Assembly: GCA_018267135.1 (NCBI GenBank)
Contig: JAFDZA010000018.1
Location: 1 to 64,000 of the forward strand
From: Bacteroidota bacterium
Lineage (GTDB): Bacteria; Bacteroidota; Bacteroidia; Cytophagales; Cyclobacteriaceae
Direction of reading: 5' to 3'
DNA length: 64,000 bases
A model generated the notes under the pieces. It did no database searches. It was given only the letters and a program-made list of their open reading frames with translations, and was not told the DNA's origin. How positions within the stretch are numbered: the first letter of the stretch is position 1; every line of letters starts with the position of its first letter. Positions 1-9,405 of this stretch are shown piece by piece. The translations under genes were made by a program, and so were the position numbers.

Positions 1-2568
1 GGCTCCATGCAGTATTCCTGGGTTACTTTGTGGGATTCCCTCGGCACACAACTTGCCTGCTCGCCTTACGCAGGCCTCAACCAAGGTACTATGGAAGCCG
101 ATTACCTCGGCCTGACACCCGGAAACTACTACTACATTTCAGTGGACAATTATACCGGGTCCGGGTACCGGGGTACGTTCTCATTGTGTCTTTCCGATGT
201 GCCCGGTTACAATTATTATCAAGGGGCTTTACCCATTACTGATTTAAACAATTGGTGTTCTGCAAACGCATCCTATTCTACTATTGGAGCTTCGCCCGAT
301 AAAGTGATAGGCTCATGCTGGAGTAACGGGCCCAATTATAATGTTTGGTTTAAGTTCACAGCCATTACGCCCAATGCCACCATACAACTTAAAACCGGGG
401 GTGGGTTTGGCACCTTGCAATATCCTTTTATGGCATTGTGGCAAGCTAACGGAACCACTCCGGTAGCTTGCAGCACTTATACCGGAGCTACCACCATTCC
501 TTCTATTACCGTGGGCTCCTTGGTAGTGGGTAATACCTACTACATTTCCGTAGATAATTATATCGGAACAGGCTATCGGGGAACATTCTCTTTGTGTGTT
601 ACCAATGTAAGCCCTACTGTTTTTTATTCACGTCAGAATGGCGATTGGAACACTGTGGGTACGTGGTCGAATGTAGGGTATGGCGGAGCCAATTCCGGTA
701 CTGTTCCGGGGGCCGGAAATGTGGTAAACATTCGTGATAACAACATTACCGTTACCTCTGCGGCACAAGGAGCACAGGTTAACATATCAACCAGTGGCGC
801 TAATACTTCGCTCACTATTACCAATGCTACACTAACCGTAAACGGGCAATATGTAGTAACTAACGCCACAAACAATACCAACACGACTACGGTTCAAACC
901 AGCGGAACCTTAGCTGTGGCAAATAATTTCTCTGCCACTACCAGCGGGGGCTCAGCCGGAATCCAAATGAATGTACCTACCGGAACCGTTACAGTTGGGC
1001 AAGACATGAATTGGACAAGCACCGGAGGAACTACTACCGCTAACATTCTTACCCTGAGCAATACATCGGGTCTATCTGTAGGGCGCGATGTAAATTTGAA
1101 TTACTCGGGAGGCATGAAGTTAAGTCTGAATTTCAACAACAGTTCTTCTTTAACTGTAGGCCGCGATCTAACTTACACCTCCTCGGCCGCAGCTCAAACC
1201 GAAGCCATATTTAATGGTTCGACTACCATGAGTATTATCCGAAATATAGTACGAGGCGGAACTCCTTACGGAAATCTTACTTTCAACAATACCTCTACCT
1301 TAACATTTAATGGAACCGGCAACCAACAAACTATTCCCGGTTCGGCCGGAGCCGGTGGGGATGCTATTTATTACAACAATGTAATTCTCAATAACACCAG
1401 CGGCTTCCCTTATGCTTTCCTGATGGGTGGAGTAGCCACCATCAATGCTACGCTGACGTTAACACGGGGCATCATTCAAGCTACGGGTGCTAACTACATG
1501 GCCCTGCTGAACGGTAGCACTACTACCATAGGTAATACAAACTGCTACATTGATGGCCCGATGACCTACGAAGTAGCCACCAGCGTGGCCAATACCGTCA
1601 GAAATTTTCCACTTGGAAATAACGGTGCTTACCGGCCGGCCATACTAACCGTAACCCATACCACGCCTGCTTCTGTTATTTATACTGCCCAGCATTATTC
1701 TTCCTCAGCCGGTGCTTTAGGGTACACCTTGGCCCCCACAATAGAAAGAGTTTCTGGGGCTCGCTACTGGACGATTAACAGTTCTAACCAATCGAATTTA
1801 TCTACTGCTTCCGTAACCCTGTATTATGGTTATGGCACCACCGATGGCGTAACTGATCCGGCTCATCTTACAGTAGTAAAAAATGTAGGCATCGGCACCA
1901 CCTGGGTAGATATTGGAAAGGTTTCGGCCACGGCCGAACCGGGCAATATTGTATCGGGGCCTTTCAGCTCGTTCTCTACCTTTACTTTGGCAAACCTAAA
2001 CGGAGGCACCAACCCGTTGCCCATACAGTTGATATCGTTTACCGGAAAGTTTTTGGATAATGCCGTACATCTGAATTGGACTACCGCCTCCGAACTCAAT
2101 AATAATTTCTTTACCGTAGAAAAATCGCTCGACACCAAACATTTTGTGGAAGTAGCTAATGTGCCGGGAGCCGGAACTAAAAATACACCTACCGATTATC
2201 AGGCAGTAGATAACCTGCCCTACAACGGATGGTCGTATTACCGGCTTCGTCAAACCGATTTTGACGGAAACACAACTGTATCCGAAATTATTTCAGTATA
2301 TGCCGAGGTCGCTACCATGACTGTGTACCCCAACCCCACGCATGGCAAACCCATTCAGCTCAAAGCATCCGTTAACATGGAGTCCGATGCTACCGTAGAG
2401 CTAATCGACACTTTCGGTAAAATCCTTCTTCGCGAAACTTGGTCTTCGTTGCCGGTTTCAGAGGGTGTTCATTCCATTCAAACACAAGGATTAGCGGCCG
2501 GGCTTTATATTGTGCGTATCAGAAATAATTCAAAAACATTTTTGTACAAAGTGATTGTATCCGACTAA
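1..2568 (+). CDS. T9SS-exported repeat surface protein, 5' truncated by window edge
   Basis: The reading frame is open to base 1, so the true start lies upstream; the first Met in the window is at base 7. Counting from that Met (853 residues), residues 1-70 and about 72-205 are two copies of a beta-sandwich resembling pre-peptidase C-terminal (PPC) domains, each ending in a DNY-G-GYRGTFSLC motif. Residues 205-250 hold the W-rich 'GDWNTVGTWS ... VPGAGNVV' start of a beta-helix-like section rich in Asn, Thr and Ser. From about residue 670 the protein shows the LPI-L--F / ELNN-FF-VE-S segment seen in many T9SS cargoes, followed by a sorting domain with a YPNPT motif and a terminal GLYIVRI strand. 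The likely fate is export across the outer membrane by T9SS and attachment to the surface. The ligand or substrate is not evident. Its C-terminal layout matches that of the giant protein at 47519-54583. Confidence 0.85.
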   Translation, partial: GSMQYSWVTLWDSLGTQLACSPYAGLNQGTMEADYLGLTPGNYYYISVDNYTGSGYRGTFSLCLSDVPGYNYYQGALPITDLNNWCSANASYSTIGASPDKVIGSCWSNGPNYNVWFKFTAITPNATIQLKTGGGFGTLQYPFMALWQANGTTPVACSTYTGATTIPSITVGSLVVGNTYYISVDNYIGTGYRGTFSLCVTNVSPTVFYSRQNGDWNTVGTWSNVGYGGANSGTVPGAGNVVNIRDNNITVTSAAQGAQVNISTSGANTSLTITNATLTVNGQYVVTNATNNTNTTTVQTSGTLAVANNFSATTSGGSAGIQMNVPTGTVTVGQDMNWTSTGGTTTANILTLSNTSGLSVGRDVNLNYSGGMKLSLNFNNSSSLTVGRDLTYTSSAAAQTEAIFNGSTTMSIIRNIVRGGTPYGNLTFNNTSTLTFNGTGNQQTIPGSAGAGGDAIYYNNVILNNTSGFPYAFLMGGVATINATLTLTRGIIQATGANYMALLNGSTTTIGNTNCYIDGPMTYEVATSVANTVRNFPLGNNGAYRPAILTVTHTTPASVIYTAQHYSSSAGALGYTLAPTIERVSGARYWTINSSNQSNLSTASVTLYYGYGTTDGVTDPAHLTVVKNVGIGTTWVDIGKVSATAEPGNIVSGPFSSFSTFTLANLNGGTNPLPIQLISFTGKFLDNAVHLNWTTASELNNNFFTVEKSLDTKHFVEVANVPGAGTKNTPTDYQAVDNLPYNGWSYYRLRQTDFDGNTTVSEIISVYAEVATMTVYPNPTHGKPIQLKASVNMESDATVELIDTFGKILLRETWSSLPVSEGVHSIQTQGLAAGLYIVRIRNNSKTFLYKVIVSD

Positions 2569-2575
2569 GGCCAAT

Positions 2576-3208
2576 CTACATCAGTTGAAACCCGTTGCTG
2601 CCCATCACTAAAAGGCGGACTCCGAACCCGATCAGGCAAATGCCCACAATAATGTTCATGATGGTAAGAAACCGGTTGGTTACCAGCCTGCGCAAACGAT
2701 CGGCCAAAAATGCTTTGAGAATGTCGGTGGAGAGCACAGTAATAAGGAGTGACATAAAGAAAATAAAAAACTGAAAGCCTTCGGTATACTCAAAGTTAAC
2801 GGTGGCATAACTGATAGTGCCGATCCAAAAAATCAATACCATGGGGGTTACTCCGTTAATAATAAATCCTTTTAAAAGATATTTTAAGGGTTTGGTTTCG
2901 GCAGCCGCATGAAAAGAAACCGAACCGCTCCGTGCTTTTATCAGCAGATGGTAGAGCCCGAATACAATCAGGATAGCCCCCCCAATGTAGGCCATATTTT
3001 TTCTGGATGAAGGATCATTTAAAAACTGAAAAAGCCCGAAGTAGCAGATCGTTACATAGAGAATATCACTCAACGAAACACCTGCTGCCACCAAGGCTCC
3101 ATTCCAAAAACCTTTTTCTACGCTGGTTTGGATAATGGTAAAAAAAACAGGGCCCACCAAAAAGGCGAGAACAATTCCAAATTGAATTCCATTTAAAATG
3201 ATTGACAT
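2576..3208 (-). CDS. LysE-family amino-acid exporter
   Basis: This 210-residue protein has about six hydrophobic segments. The first carries the LysE/RhtB signature around residues 15-48 (LVGPVFFTIIQTSVEKG, then GVSLSD). Family members export amino acids or related small molecules across the inner membrane by proton exchange; the substrate cannot be read from sequence. The central loop (about 90-108) is short and charged, as is usual. The gene is convergent with the T9SS protein upstream, ending 8 nt from it, and stands about 50 nt downstream of the GH3 gene on the same strand, so the two may be cotranscribed. Length matches the family. Confidence 0.85.
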   Translation of the reverse strand: MSIILNGIQFGIVLAFLVGPVFFTIIQTSVEKGFWNGALVAAGVSLSDILYVTICYFGLFQFLNDPSSRKNMAYIGGAILIVFGLYHLLIKARSGSVSFHAAAETKPLKYLLKGFIINGVTPMVLIFWIGTISYATVNFEYTEGFQFFIFFMSLLITVLSTDILKAFLADRLRRLVTNRFLTIMNIIVGICLIGFGVRLLVMGSNGFQLM

Positions 3209-3260
3209 CGGAGATCAGGAATTAGCAGATGATAGTTTTGCAGACGGAACCCATGGGCAG

Positions 3261-4799
3261 TTATTGATTATTAATGAATTTTACCCATTCTTCCAGTTGG
3301 GCGTTTTTCATCACACGCGGAAATTTATTTTGCCCGCCTACTTTTCCTTTTAAGCCCAGGTAATCATGAAATTTTTGTAAGGGCAGTACATCCACGATCA
3401 CTTCTTTCAGAGCGGCACTGCGCTCTACGGCATAGTCGTCATTTAATTCTTTCAGCGAGTGATCAATTTTTTCTTTCAGCACGTTCGCATCTACTTTATC
3501 ATTTGTGCCAATAAACCAGTGGTGAGCAAAAAGGGTTTGGTGCGGAATACCGGAAACGGTAAACTCCGGAATAGAAATATTCAGTTCGTTTGAAACCAGC
3601 TCGATGGCTTTGTTCATATTGTCTACCGACAGGTGCTCGCCACACAAGCTCAAAAAATGTTTGGTGCGCCCGGTAATTTGTATTTCGGCTTCTTCCAATG
3701 ATGTAAACTTAATTACATCTCCGAGCAAGTAACGCCACGCTCCGGCACAAGTAGATAACAACAGGGCATATTCTTTTCCTTCCTCCACTTCATCAATCAG
3801 CAATGTTTCAGCATCGGGTTTAATCTCTCCGGAGGGAAGAAAACTTTTATCTTCAAAGGGTACAAACTCATAAAACAAACCATTGTTCAGCACCAACCGC
3901 ATGGTTTTGCTTTTAGGCACAGCCTGGTAAGCAATGAAGCCTTCAGAAGCTAAGTACGTTTCAATATAATAGATAGGGCGCCCCAGCAGTTTTTCAAAAC
4001 TTTTTCGGTATGGATCCATCGAAACCCCGCCATGTACATAAACCCGTAAGTTGGGCCACACTTCATGGATATTTTTTATTTTGTGGTAAGCTATAATTTT
4101 CTCGATCAGGATTTGTATCCAGGCCGGCACCCCCACAATAATGCCGATATCCCAATCGGCTGCCTTGCGTACAATCTGATTTAGTTTGCTATCCCAATTC
4201 CGGCTCTTAGCTATTTTTTTTCCGGGTTTATAAAAATGTTGGAACCAAAAAGGCAGGCGCGCAGCTTGTATCCCGCTCAGGTCGCCCTCAAAATAACTTC
4301 CCTTTTTATGAAGGTGCGTACTCCCCCCTATCATTAAAATGCCCGCCTCAAAAAAGGAAGCGGGCAAATCGTACTTAGACAGCGACAAAATCTGCCGGAT
4401 GCTGGTGCGCTGAATGGCCTTGGTCATTTCCTTCGTAACCGGTATGTGTTTTGAGGCCGCTTCGGATGTGCCCGAACTAAGCGCAAAATATTTTATGCGA
4501 CCCGGCCAGCAAATATTTTTTGCCCCTTTTAAAGTGAGCTGCCACCAGTCTTTATATATTTTGTTGTAATCGTGAATGGGAATCGATTCCTTATAGGTTT
4601 GATAAAATTCTTTTCCTCCTTTTCTGAATTTTTTCAGTATTTTATCAAAATCGTAAAACTTACCAAATTCCGTATGGCTGGCACTAATCATCAGCTCTTT
4701 TAGTTCCGCCTTTTGCAACTCAAACGGAGCGGAGTACTCTTGATGAAGATTCTCGCGAAGTTTAATTCCTTTTTTAAGTAATGTACCGATGATAGCCAT
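3261..4799 (-). CDS. GH3-family (auxin-responsive promoter family) acyl-adenylating enzyme
   Basis: This 512-residue protein belongs to the bacterial GH3 group within the acyl-adenylate (ANL) superfamily. Visible motifs are the Ser/Gly/Thr phosphate loop SSGTS at residues 108-112, an ETYLASEG stretch near residue 280 that fits the acyl-pocket and nucleotide region, and LGDVIKF followed by ITGRTKHFLSLCGEHL near 360-395, which corresponds to the hinge and the mobile C-terminal domain. Plant GH3 enzymes join amino acids to carboxylic acids through an acyl-AMP intermediate. The acid and amine used by bacterial members are largely unknown, so only the chemistry is inferred here. The gene starts 34 nt from the divergent YggS-like gene. 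No signal peptide is visible, so the enzyme is cytoplasmic. Confidence 0.88.
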   Translation of the reverse strand: MAIIGTLLKKGIKLRENLHQEYSAPFELQKAELKELMISASHTEFGKFYDFDKILKKFRKGGKEFYQTYKESIPIHDYNKIYKDWWQLTLKGAKNICWPGRIKYFALSSGTSEAASKHIPVTKEMTKAIQRTSIRQILSLSKYDLPASFFEAGILMIGGSTHLHKKGSYFEGDLSGIQAARLPFWFQHFYKPGKKIAKSRNWDSKLNQIVRKAADWDIGIIVGVPAWIQILIEKIIAYHKIKNIHEVWPNLRVYVHGGVSMDPYRKSFEKLLGRPIYYIETYLASEGFIAYQAVPKSKTMRLVLNNGLFYEFVPFEDKSFLPSGEIKPDAETLLIDEVEEGKEYALLLSTCAGAWRYLLGDVIKFTSLEEAEIQITGRTKHFLSLCGEHLSVDNMNKAIELVSNELNISIPEFTVSGIPHQTLFAHHWFIGTNDKVDANVLKEKIDHSLKELNDDYAVERSAALKEVIVDVLPLQKFHDYLGLKGKVGGQNKFPRVMKNAQLEEWVKFINNQ

Positions 4800-4812
4800 A
4801 CCTTTGCTAACG

Positions 4813-4820
4813 TAATTTTG
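4813..4820 (+). promoter_or_regulatory. Putative Bacteroidota -7 box for the YggS-like gene
   Basis: The sequence TAATTTTG fits the Bacteroidota -7 consensus TAnnTTTG and ends 13 nt before the ATG at 4834, predicting a leader of only about 8 nt. No TTG is seen at the usual 17-23 nt upstream, so this rests on the -7 box alone. Confidence 0.35.
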
Positions 4821-4833
4821 GCCAAGTTAACCA

Positions 4834-5511
4834 ATGGACATCAGAAATAACATAACCTTAATTAAAAATCGGCTGGCCACGGAAAAATGCGAATTAGTGG
4901 CTGTAAGCAAAAAACAACCCATCGAAAAAATGAAAGAAGCCTACGATGCCGGTCAGCGGATTTTTGGTGAAAATAAAGTGCAGGAACTCTGTATGAAACA
5001 ACCTCTGCTGCCGGCCGATATTCTCTGGCATCTGATTGGCCACCTGCAAACCAACAAAGTAAAACAGATAGTGCCTTTTGTTTCGCTCATCCATTCGGTG
5101 GATAGTTATAAGTTGTTGGAAGAAATAAACAAACAGGCAAAAAAAATTAACCGCATTGTAAACTGCCTGCTGCAAATACACATCGCCCAAGAAGAAACCA
5201 AATTCGGTTTTGACGAAAAGGAAGTAATTGATTTAATTCAATCTGATAAAATAGTTTCGCTTGATTCAATTCGGATAATCGGGTTGATGGGCATGGCTAC
5301 CTTTACCGAAAACCAAGACCGGGTACGTACCGAATTTAAGAAACTGAAAAATCTGTTTAACCACCTCGGCCAAATAAAATTACCTGCTCAAGTTATAATG
5401 AAAGAACTCTCTATGGGCATGAGCCAAGATTATGAAATTGCACTGGAAGAAGGAAGCACCCTGATTCGGGTTGGTACGGCTGTTTTTGGAAGCCGCCCCA
5501 CACCTGTCTAA
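4834..5511 (+). CDS. YggS/PROSC-family PLP homeostasis protein
   Basis: This 225-residue protein is a single-domain TIM-barrel pyridoxal-5'-phosphate carrier of the YggS (PLPBP) family. The PLP lysine sits in AVSKK (residues 23-27, probably K26), followed by FGENKVQE, WHLIGHLQTNKV and the late phosphate-binding section LSMGMSQDYEIAL-EGST--R-G. All are diagnostic of this family, which buffers PLP and affects amino-acid and keto-acid balance rather than catalysing a known reaction. The length is normal. It is divergent from the GH3 gene and lies 55 nt upstream of glnS on the same strand. Confidence 0.93.
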   Translation: MDIRNNITLIKNRLATEKCELVAVSKKQPIEKMKEAYDAGQRIFGENKVQELCMKQPLLPADILWHLIGHLQTNKVKQIVPFVSLIHSVDSYKLLEEINKQAKKINRIVNCLLQIHIAQEETKFGFDEKEVIDLIQSDKIVSLDSIRIIGLMGMATFTENQDRVRTEFKKLKNLFNHLGQIKLPAQVIMKELSMGMSQDYEIALEEGSTLIRVGTAVFGSRPTPV

Positions 5512-5539
5512 AAAATTCTCTATTCCATTTCTGAATCTC

Positions 5540-5547
5540 TACCTTTG
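5540..5547 (+). promoter_or_regulatory. Putative -7 box upstream of glnS
   Basis: TACCTTTG matches TAnnTTTG and ends 19 nt before the ATG at 5567. No TTG is visible at the expected -33 distance. If used, it would give glnS its own promoter separate from the YggS-like gene. Confidence 0.35.
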
Positions 5548-5566
5548 ACATATTTTACAACAGAAC

Positions 5567-7207
5567 ATGACGGAAGAAAAGAGCTTAAATTTTATTGAAG
5601 AAATTATTGAAGCGGATCTGGCAGCCGGAAACTACCCCTCTATCACCACGCGTTTTCCGCCTGAGCCCAACGGCTACCTGCACTTGGGGCATGCCAAAAG
5701 CATCTGCCTTAATTTCGGGCTGGCCTTAAAATATGGAGGAAAAACCAACCTCCGCTTTGACGACACCAACCCGGTAACCGAAGAGGTGGAATTTGTTGAA
5801 AACATTAAACAAGATGTGCAATGGTTGGGGTTTCAATGGGCACATGAATTGTATGCCAGTGATTATTTTTCGCAACTTTATGAACTGGCCGTGAAGCTGA
5901 TTAGAAAAGGATTAGCATACGTGGACGACAGCACCAGCGAAGAAATAGCCGAACAAAAGGGAACACCCACTGCACCCGGAAAACCCAACCCCTATCGCCA
6001 GCGCAGCGTGGAAGAAAACCTGAAACTCTTTGCAGAAATGAAGGCCGGCCGCTACCTGGATGGAGCAAAAGTATTGCGGGCCAAAATTGACATGGCTCAC
6101 GTAAACATGCTCATGCGCGATCCGGTGCTGTATCGCATCAAGCATGCCCACCATCACCGCACGGGCGATGCCTGGTGCATTTACCCAATGTATGACTTTG
6201 CCCACGGCCAAAGCGACTCCATCGAACAAATTACACACAGCATCTGCACGTTAGAGTTTGTGCCTCATCGCGAACTGTATAATTGGTTAATTGAAAATTT
6301 AGAAATTTATCCCTCCAAACAATACGAGTTTGCACGTCTCAACATGACGTACACGCTGATGAGCAAGCGCAAACTGCTTCAATTAGTGAACGAAAAAGTA
6401 GTAAACGGCTGGGATGATCCCCGTATGCCTACCCTGAGTGGTGCCCGCAGAAGAGGTTATCCTCCCGAAAGCCTGCGCGAGTTTTGCGATAAAATTGGTG
6501 TGGCCAAACGCGATAACCTCATTGACATGGGGCTGCTGGAGTTTTGTGTGCGTGAGCACCTTAACAAAAAAGCTTCGCGGAGAATGGTCGTATTCGATCC
6601 GCTGAAAGTAATTATTACCAATTTCCCGGAAGGAAAAACAGAAATGCTTCCATCAGAAAATAATACCGAAGCAGAAAATGGAGGAACAAGGCAAATGCCC
6701 TTTAGCCGCGAGTTGTGGGTTGAGCGGGAAGACTTTATGGAAAATCCGCCTAAAAAATATTTTCGTTTATCGCCCGGAGGAATGGTACGTTTAAAAAGCG
6801 CCTACATTATCCGGTGCGAATCGGTAATAAAAGACGCCACCGGAAAAGTGGTAGAATTACACGCCACCTATGTGCCGGAAAGCAAGAGCGGGCACGACAC
6901 TTCCGGACTGCATGTAAAAGGAGTTATTCATTGGGTCAGTGCCCCTCAGGCTGTACCGGTAGAAGTACGGTTGTATGACCGGCTGTTTCTTACTGAAGAC
7001 ATGAGCACCATTGAAGATGATTTTAAAAATCATTTGAATCCTCATTCGTTAAATGTAGTAACGGCTTATGCCGAACCTGAATTAGCAAAGGCCAAACCGG
7101 GCGAACAGTTTCAGTTTTTGCGAATGGGTTATTTTTGCCAAGATGCCGACTCAACCGATAGAAAACCGGTATTTAACCGGACAGTAACTCTAAGAGAGAG
7201 CAAATAA
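5567..7207 (+). CDS. glnS: Glutaminyl-tRNA synthetase
   Basis: This 546-residue class I synthetase charges tRNA-Gln with glutamine. The HIGH signature is HLGH at residues 39-42, within PPEPNGYLHLGHAKS; the KMSKS counterpart is MSKRK at 265-269. NLRFDDTNP near 61-69 and GDAWCIYPMYDFAHG near 200-214 are typical of GlnRS rather than GluRS. The C-terminal half (from about 340) carries the two anticodon-binding beta-barrels. Length agrees with bacterial GlnRS lacking the YqeY extension. The DUF2132 gene starts 3 nt after the stop, which points to one transcript. Confidence 0.96.
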   Translation: MTEEKSLNFIEEIIEADLAAGNYPSITTRFPPEPNGYLHLGHAKSICLNFGLALKYGGKTNLRFDDTNPVTEEVEFVENIKQDVQWLGFQWAHELYASDYFSQLYELAVKLIRKGLAYVDDSTSEEIAEQKGTPTAPGKPNPYRQRSVEENLKLFAEMKAGRYLDGAKVLRAKIDMAHVNMLMRDPVLYRIKHAHHHRTGDAWCIYPMYDFAHGQSDSIEQITHSICTLEFVPHRELYNWLIENLEIYPSKQYEFARLNMTYTLMSKRKLLQLVNEKVVNGWDDPRMPTLSGARRRGYPPESLREFCDKIGVAKRDNLIDMGLLEFCVREHLNKKASRRMVVFDPLKVIITNFPEGKTEMLPSENNTEAENGGTRQMPFSRELWVEREDFMENPPKKYFRLSPGGMVRLKSAYIIRCESVIKDATGKVVELHATYVPESKSGHDTSGLHVKGVIHWVSAPQAVPVEVRLYDRLFLTEDMSTIEDDFKNHLNPHSLNVVTAYAEPELAKAKPGEQFQFLRMGYFCQDADSTDRKPVFNRTVTLRESK

Positions 7208-7210
7208 AAT

Positions 7211-7426
7211 ATGGAATACCAACCCAACAACCCGCTACATGGCGTTACCTTAGAAATGATTGTACGGAAGTTGGTAGAAATTTATGGTTGGGACGATTTG
7301 GGCAACATTATTCCAATTAATTGTTTCCGATTTGACCCGAGCATCAAATCGAGTTTGGCATTTCTGCGAAAAACGGCATGGGCTAGAAAAAAAGTAGAAC
7401 AACTTTACCTCGATTCGCTGCGATAA
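7211..7426 (+). CDS. DUF2132 / VF530-type small DNA-binding-like protein
   Basis: This 71-residue protein matches the VF530 (DUF2132) family across its whole length: [10 protein letters not shown] at the start, LV--YGW--L---I-INCF, and a final [17 protein letters not shown]. The family forms a small alpha/beta fold and has been proposed to bind DNA through its double-stranded-nucleic-acid-like surface; its cellular role is not settled. It follows glnS by 3 nt and converges with asnB, whose stop is 10 nt away. Confidence 0.9.
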   Translation: MEYQPNNPLHGVTLEMIVRKLVEIYGWDDLGNIIPINCFRFDPSIKSSLAFLRKTAWARKKVEQLYLDSLR

Positions 7427-7435
7427 CTTCTTTCA

Positions 7436-9352
7436 TCAGTTGTTGACATATTTCTTCCACCACCACTGAAATACGACCAGTGCCCAGATACGGGCATGCC
7501 CATCACCGGGGTTAGAAGAAAATAATTTTTTCTTCAACCGGTTAATTTCTTCGTAATTAAAAATATTCTGTTGTTCAATAAAGTTCTTCGACAACAAGTC
7601 GTCTTCTATAAGCGATTTCATTTCCGTACGCAACCATTTCAACATCGGCACTTCAAACCCTTTTTTGGGTCGGTTGTAGAGTGAGGCTGGCAGCATATCG
7701 CGAAAGGCATCTTGCACCAATCGCTTTCGCATGGTTGAATTAATTTTAAATTCACCGGGGAGTGTGAAGGCAAAGTTAACCAATTCAAAATCCAAAAAAG
7801 GCGTGCGCACTTCCAGCCCATTCGCCATGCTCATCCAATCTACTTTGGTAAGCATATCGTTGGGTAGTACCAGGTTCATATCGGTAAGTAAAATATCGTT
7901 GATGCTTTCCTTTTCAGGGAGGGCATGAAGTAAGTCTTTTTTAAATAAATCAAATTCAGTTGGGTTAAAATGACGGGAACTTTCGGGTGAAAAAAGTTTT
8001 AAGGCTTGATCGGTATTTGCATACGCAGCCCATCGCCAGTACCGCTCTCTTGAAGAAAGTTTCATACCCTCGGCAAAACGATTAAGTTGTCGTATTTTAT
8101 TACCAATAAAATTATTCCGCGACTGCGGCAACATCTTCCACACAGGATGCAAGGAAGTAATGAACGATACTCTCCAGTCAGGGTAAATGGTTTTTCGAAA
8201 TGCTTCGTGTTTATTATAGCCGGCCATTAGCTCATCTGCACCATCTCCGCTGAGTGCCACCGTAGCATGGGCACGGGTTTCTTTACTTAAAATATAAACA
8301 TTGATGGCAGACGAATCGGCAAAGGGCTCATCCAGGTAATCAAGAATCGAATGAATATGTTGATAGAGATCGTTGTTGGTTAAGGAGAAAATAGTGTGCT
8401 CCGTCTTAAAATGTTTTGATACCAGCCGCGCATAATCTGTTTCATCAAAAAATTTCTCATCGCGGAAACCGATGGAGAACGTATGCAAATCGGGCTTATG
8501 GCGGGCGGCTAATCCAGTTACAATGGAAGAATCAATTCCTCCGCTTAAAAAGCAACCCAATGGCACATCAGAAATCAGTCTTCGCTGAACCGAGGCTTCG
8601 AGAAGAGTTTTAAATTTTTCTTTTGCTTCTTGGTAGTTGTAGGGTATCTGTCTGGCGTGATTGGCTTCTTCCCGCTGATATGGGATGGAATAGTAGCAGC
8701 CGGTTTCTATCTGCCTTTTGCTTACTTTTAAAAAGCAGCCGGGCATCAGCTTCTTCACTTTTTTAAAAATAGTTCGCGGAGCCGGGATATAATTCAGCTG
8801 AAGGTAAGTGTGCAAGGACGTGTAATCAATTTCTTTTTCGATGCCGTACTTCAAAATGGATTTCATCTCGGAAGAAAAAAGAAATTTGTCTTCATCGAAA
8901 AGATATAACAGCGGTTTAACTCCAAAACGATCGCGGGCTAAAAAAAATGTTTGTTCTTGTTTATCGTAGATGCAAAAGGCAAAAAAACCATTTAATTGGC
9001 TCAGGCATTTTTCTTTTTCGAGAATAAAAAGCTTGAGCAGTATTTCGGTATCGGAGTGGGAAAAGAAAGAGATTCCTTTTTTTTCAAGCTCTGTTTTCAA
9101 TTCGGGGAAATTGAAAATCTCTCCATTAAACACAATGGCATAACGCCCGGATTCATCCCACATGGGCTGGTGAGCTGCTGTACTGGTGTCGATAATGCTC
9201 AACCTGCGGTGGCCCAGCCCCACAAACTCATCATGATAAACATCCTGATAGTCGGGACCGCGTTTGTGCAGCGATTGGGTAGCCGCTGTAACATTAACTA
9301 AGTTAAATTTACCTACCAGATTAAACGCAAAAATTCCGGTAATGCCGCACAT
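7436..9352 (-). CDS. asnB: Asparagine synthetase, glutamine-hydrolysing
   Basis: This 638-residue enzyme makes asparagine from aspartate, ATP and glutamine. Cys2 (MCGITGIF) is the glutaminase nucleophile; RRLSIID at 49-55 and NGEIFN at 76-81 complete the class II amidotransferase domain (about 1-210). The synthetase domain starts near 240 and carries the ATP-pyrophosphatase loop SGGIDSS at 270-276, followed by LSGDGADELMAGY. The VRTPFLD motif near 520 is also present. Length fits the 600-640 residue AsnB class. No exopolysaccharide or lasso-peptide genes are next to it, so a housekeeping role is more likely than a biosynthetic-cluster role. Confidence 0.93.
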   Translation of the reverse strand: MCGITGIFAFNLVGKFNLVNVTAATQSLHKRGPDYQDVYHDEFVGLGHRRLSIIDTSTAAHQPMWDESGRYAIVFNGEIFNFPELKTELEKKGISFFSHSDTEILLKLFILEKEKCLSQLNGFFAFCIYDKQEQTFFLARDRFGVKPLLYLFDEDKFLFSSEMKSILKYGIEKEIDYTSLHTYLQLNYIPAPRTIFKKVKKLMPGCFLKVSKRQIETGCYYSIPYQREEANHARQIPYNYQEAKEKFKTLLEASVQRRLISDVPLGCFLSGGIDSSIVTGLAARHKPDLHTFSIGFRDEKFFDETDYARLVSKHFKTEHTIFSLTNNDLYQHIHSILDYLDEPFADSSAINVYILSKETRAHATVALSGDGADELMAGYNKHEAFRKTIYPDWRVSFITSLHPVWKMLPQSRNNFIGNKIRQLNRFAEGMKLSSRERYWRWAAYANTDQALKLFSPESSRHFNPTEFDLFKKDLLHALPEKESINDILLTDMNLVLPNDMLTKVDWMSMANGLEVRTPFLDFELVNFAFTLPGEFKINSTMRKRLVQDAFRDMLPASLYNRPKKGFEVPMLKWLRTEMKSLIEDDLLSKNFIEQQNIFNYEEINRLKKKLFSSNPGDGHARIWALVVFQWWWKKYVNN

Positions 9353-9405
9353 GCTGTTAGCTCAATCGGATAGCTTGTTGTTAATGAATAATTTTTTAAA
9401 AAAAG

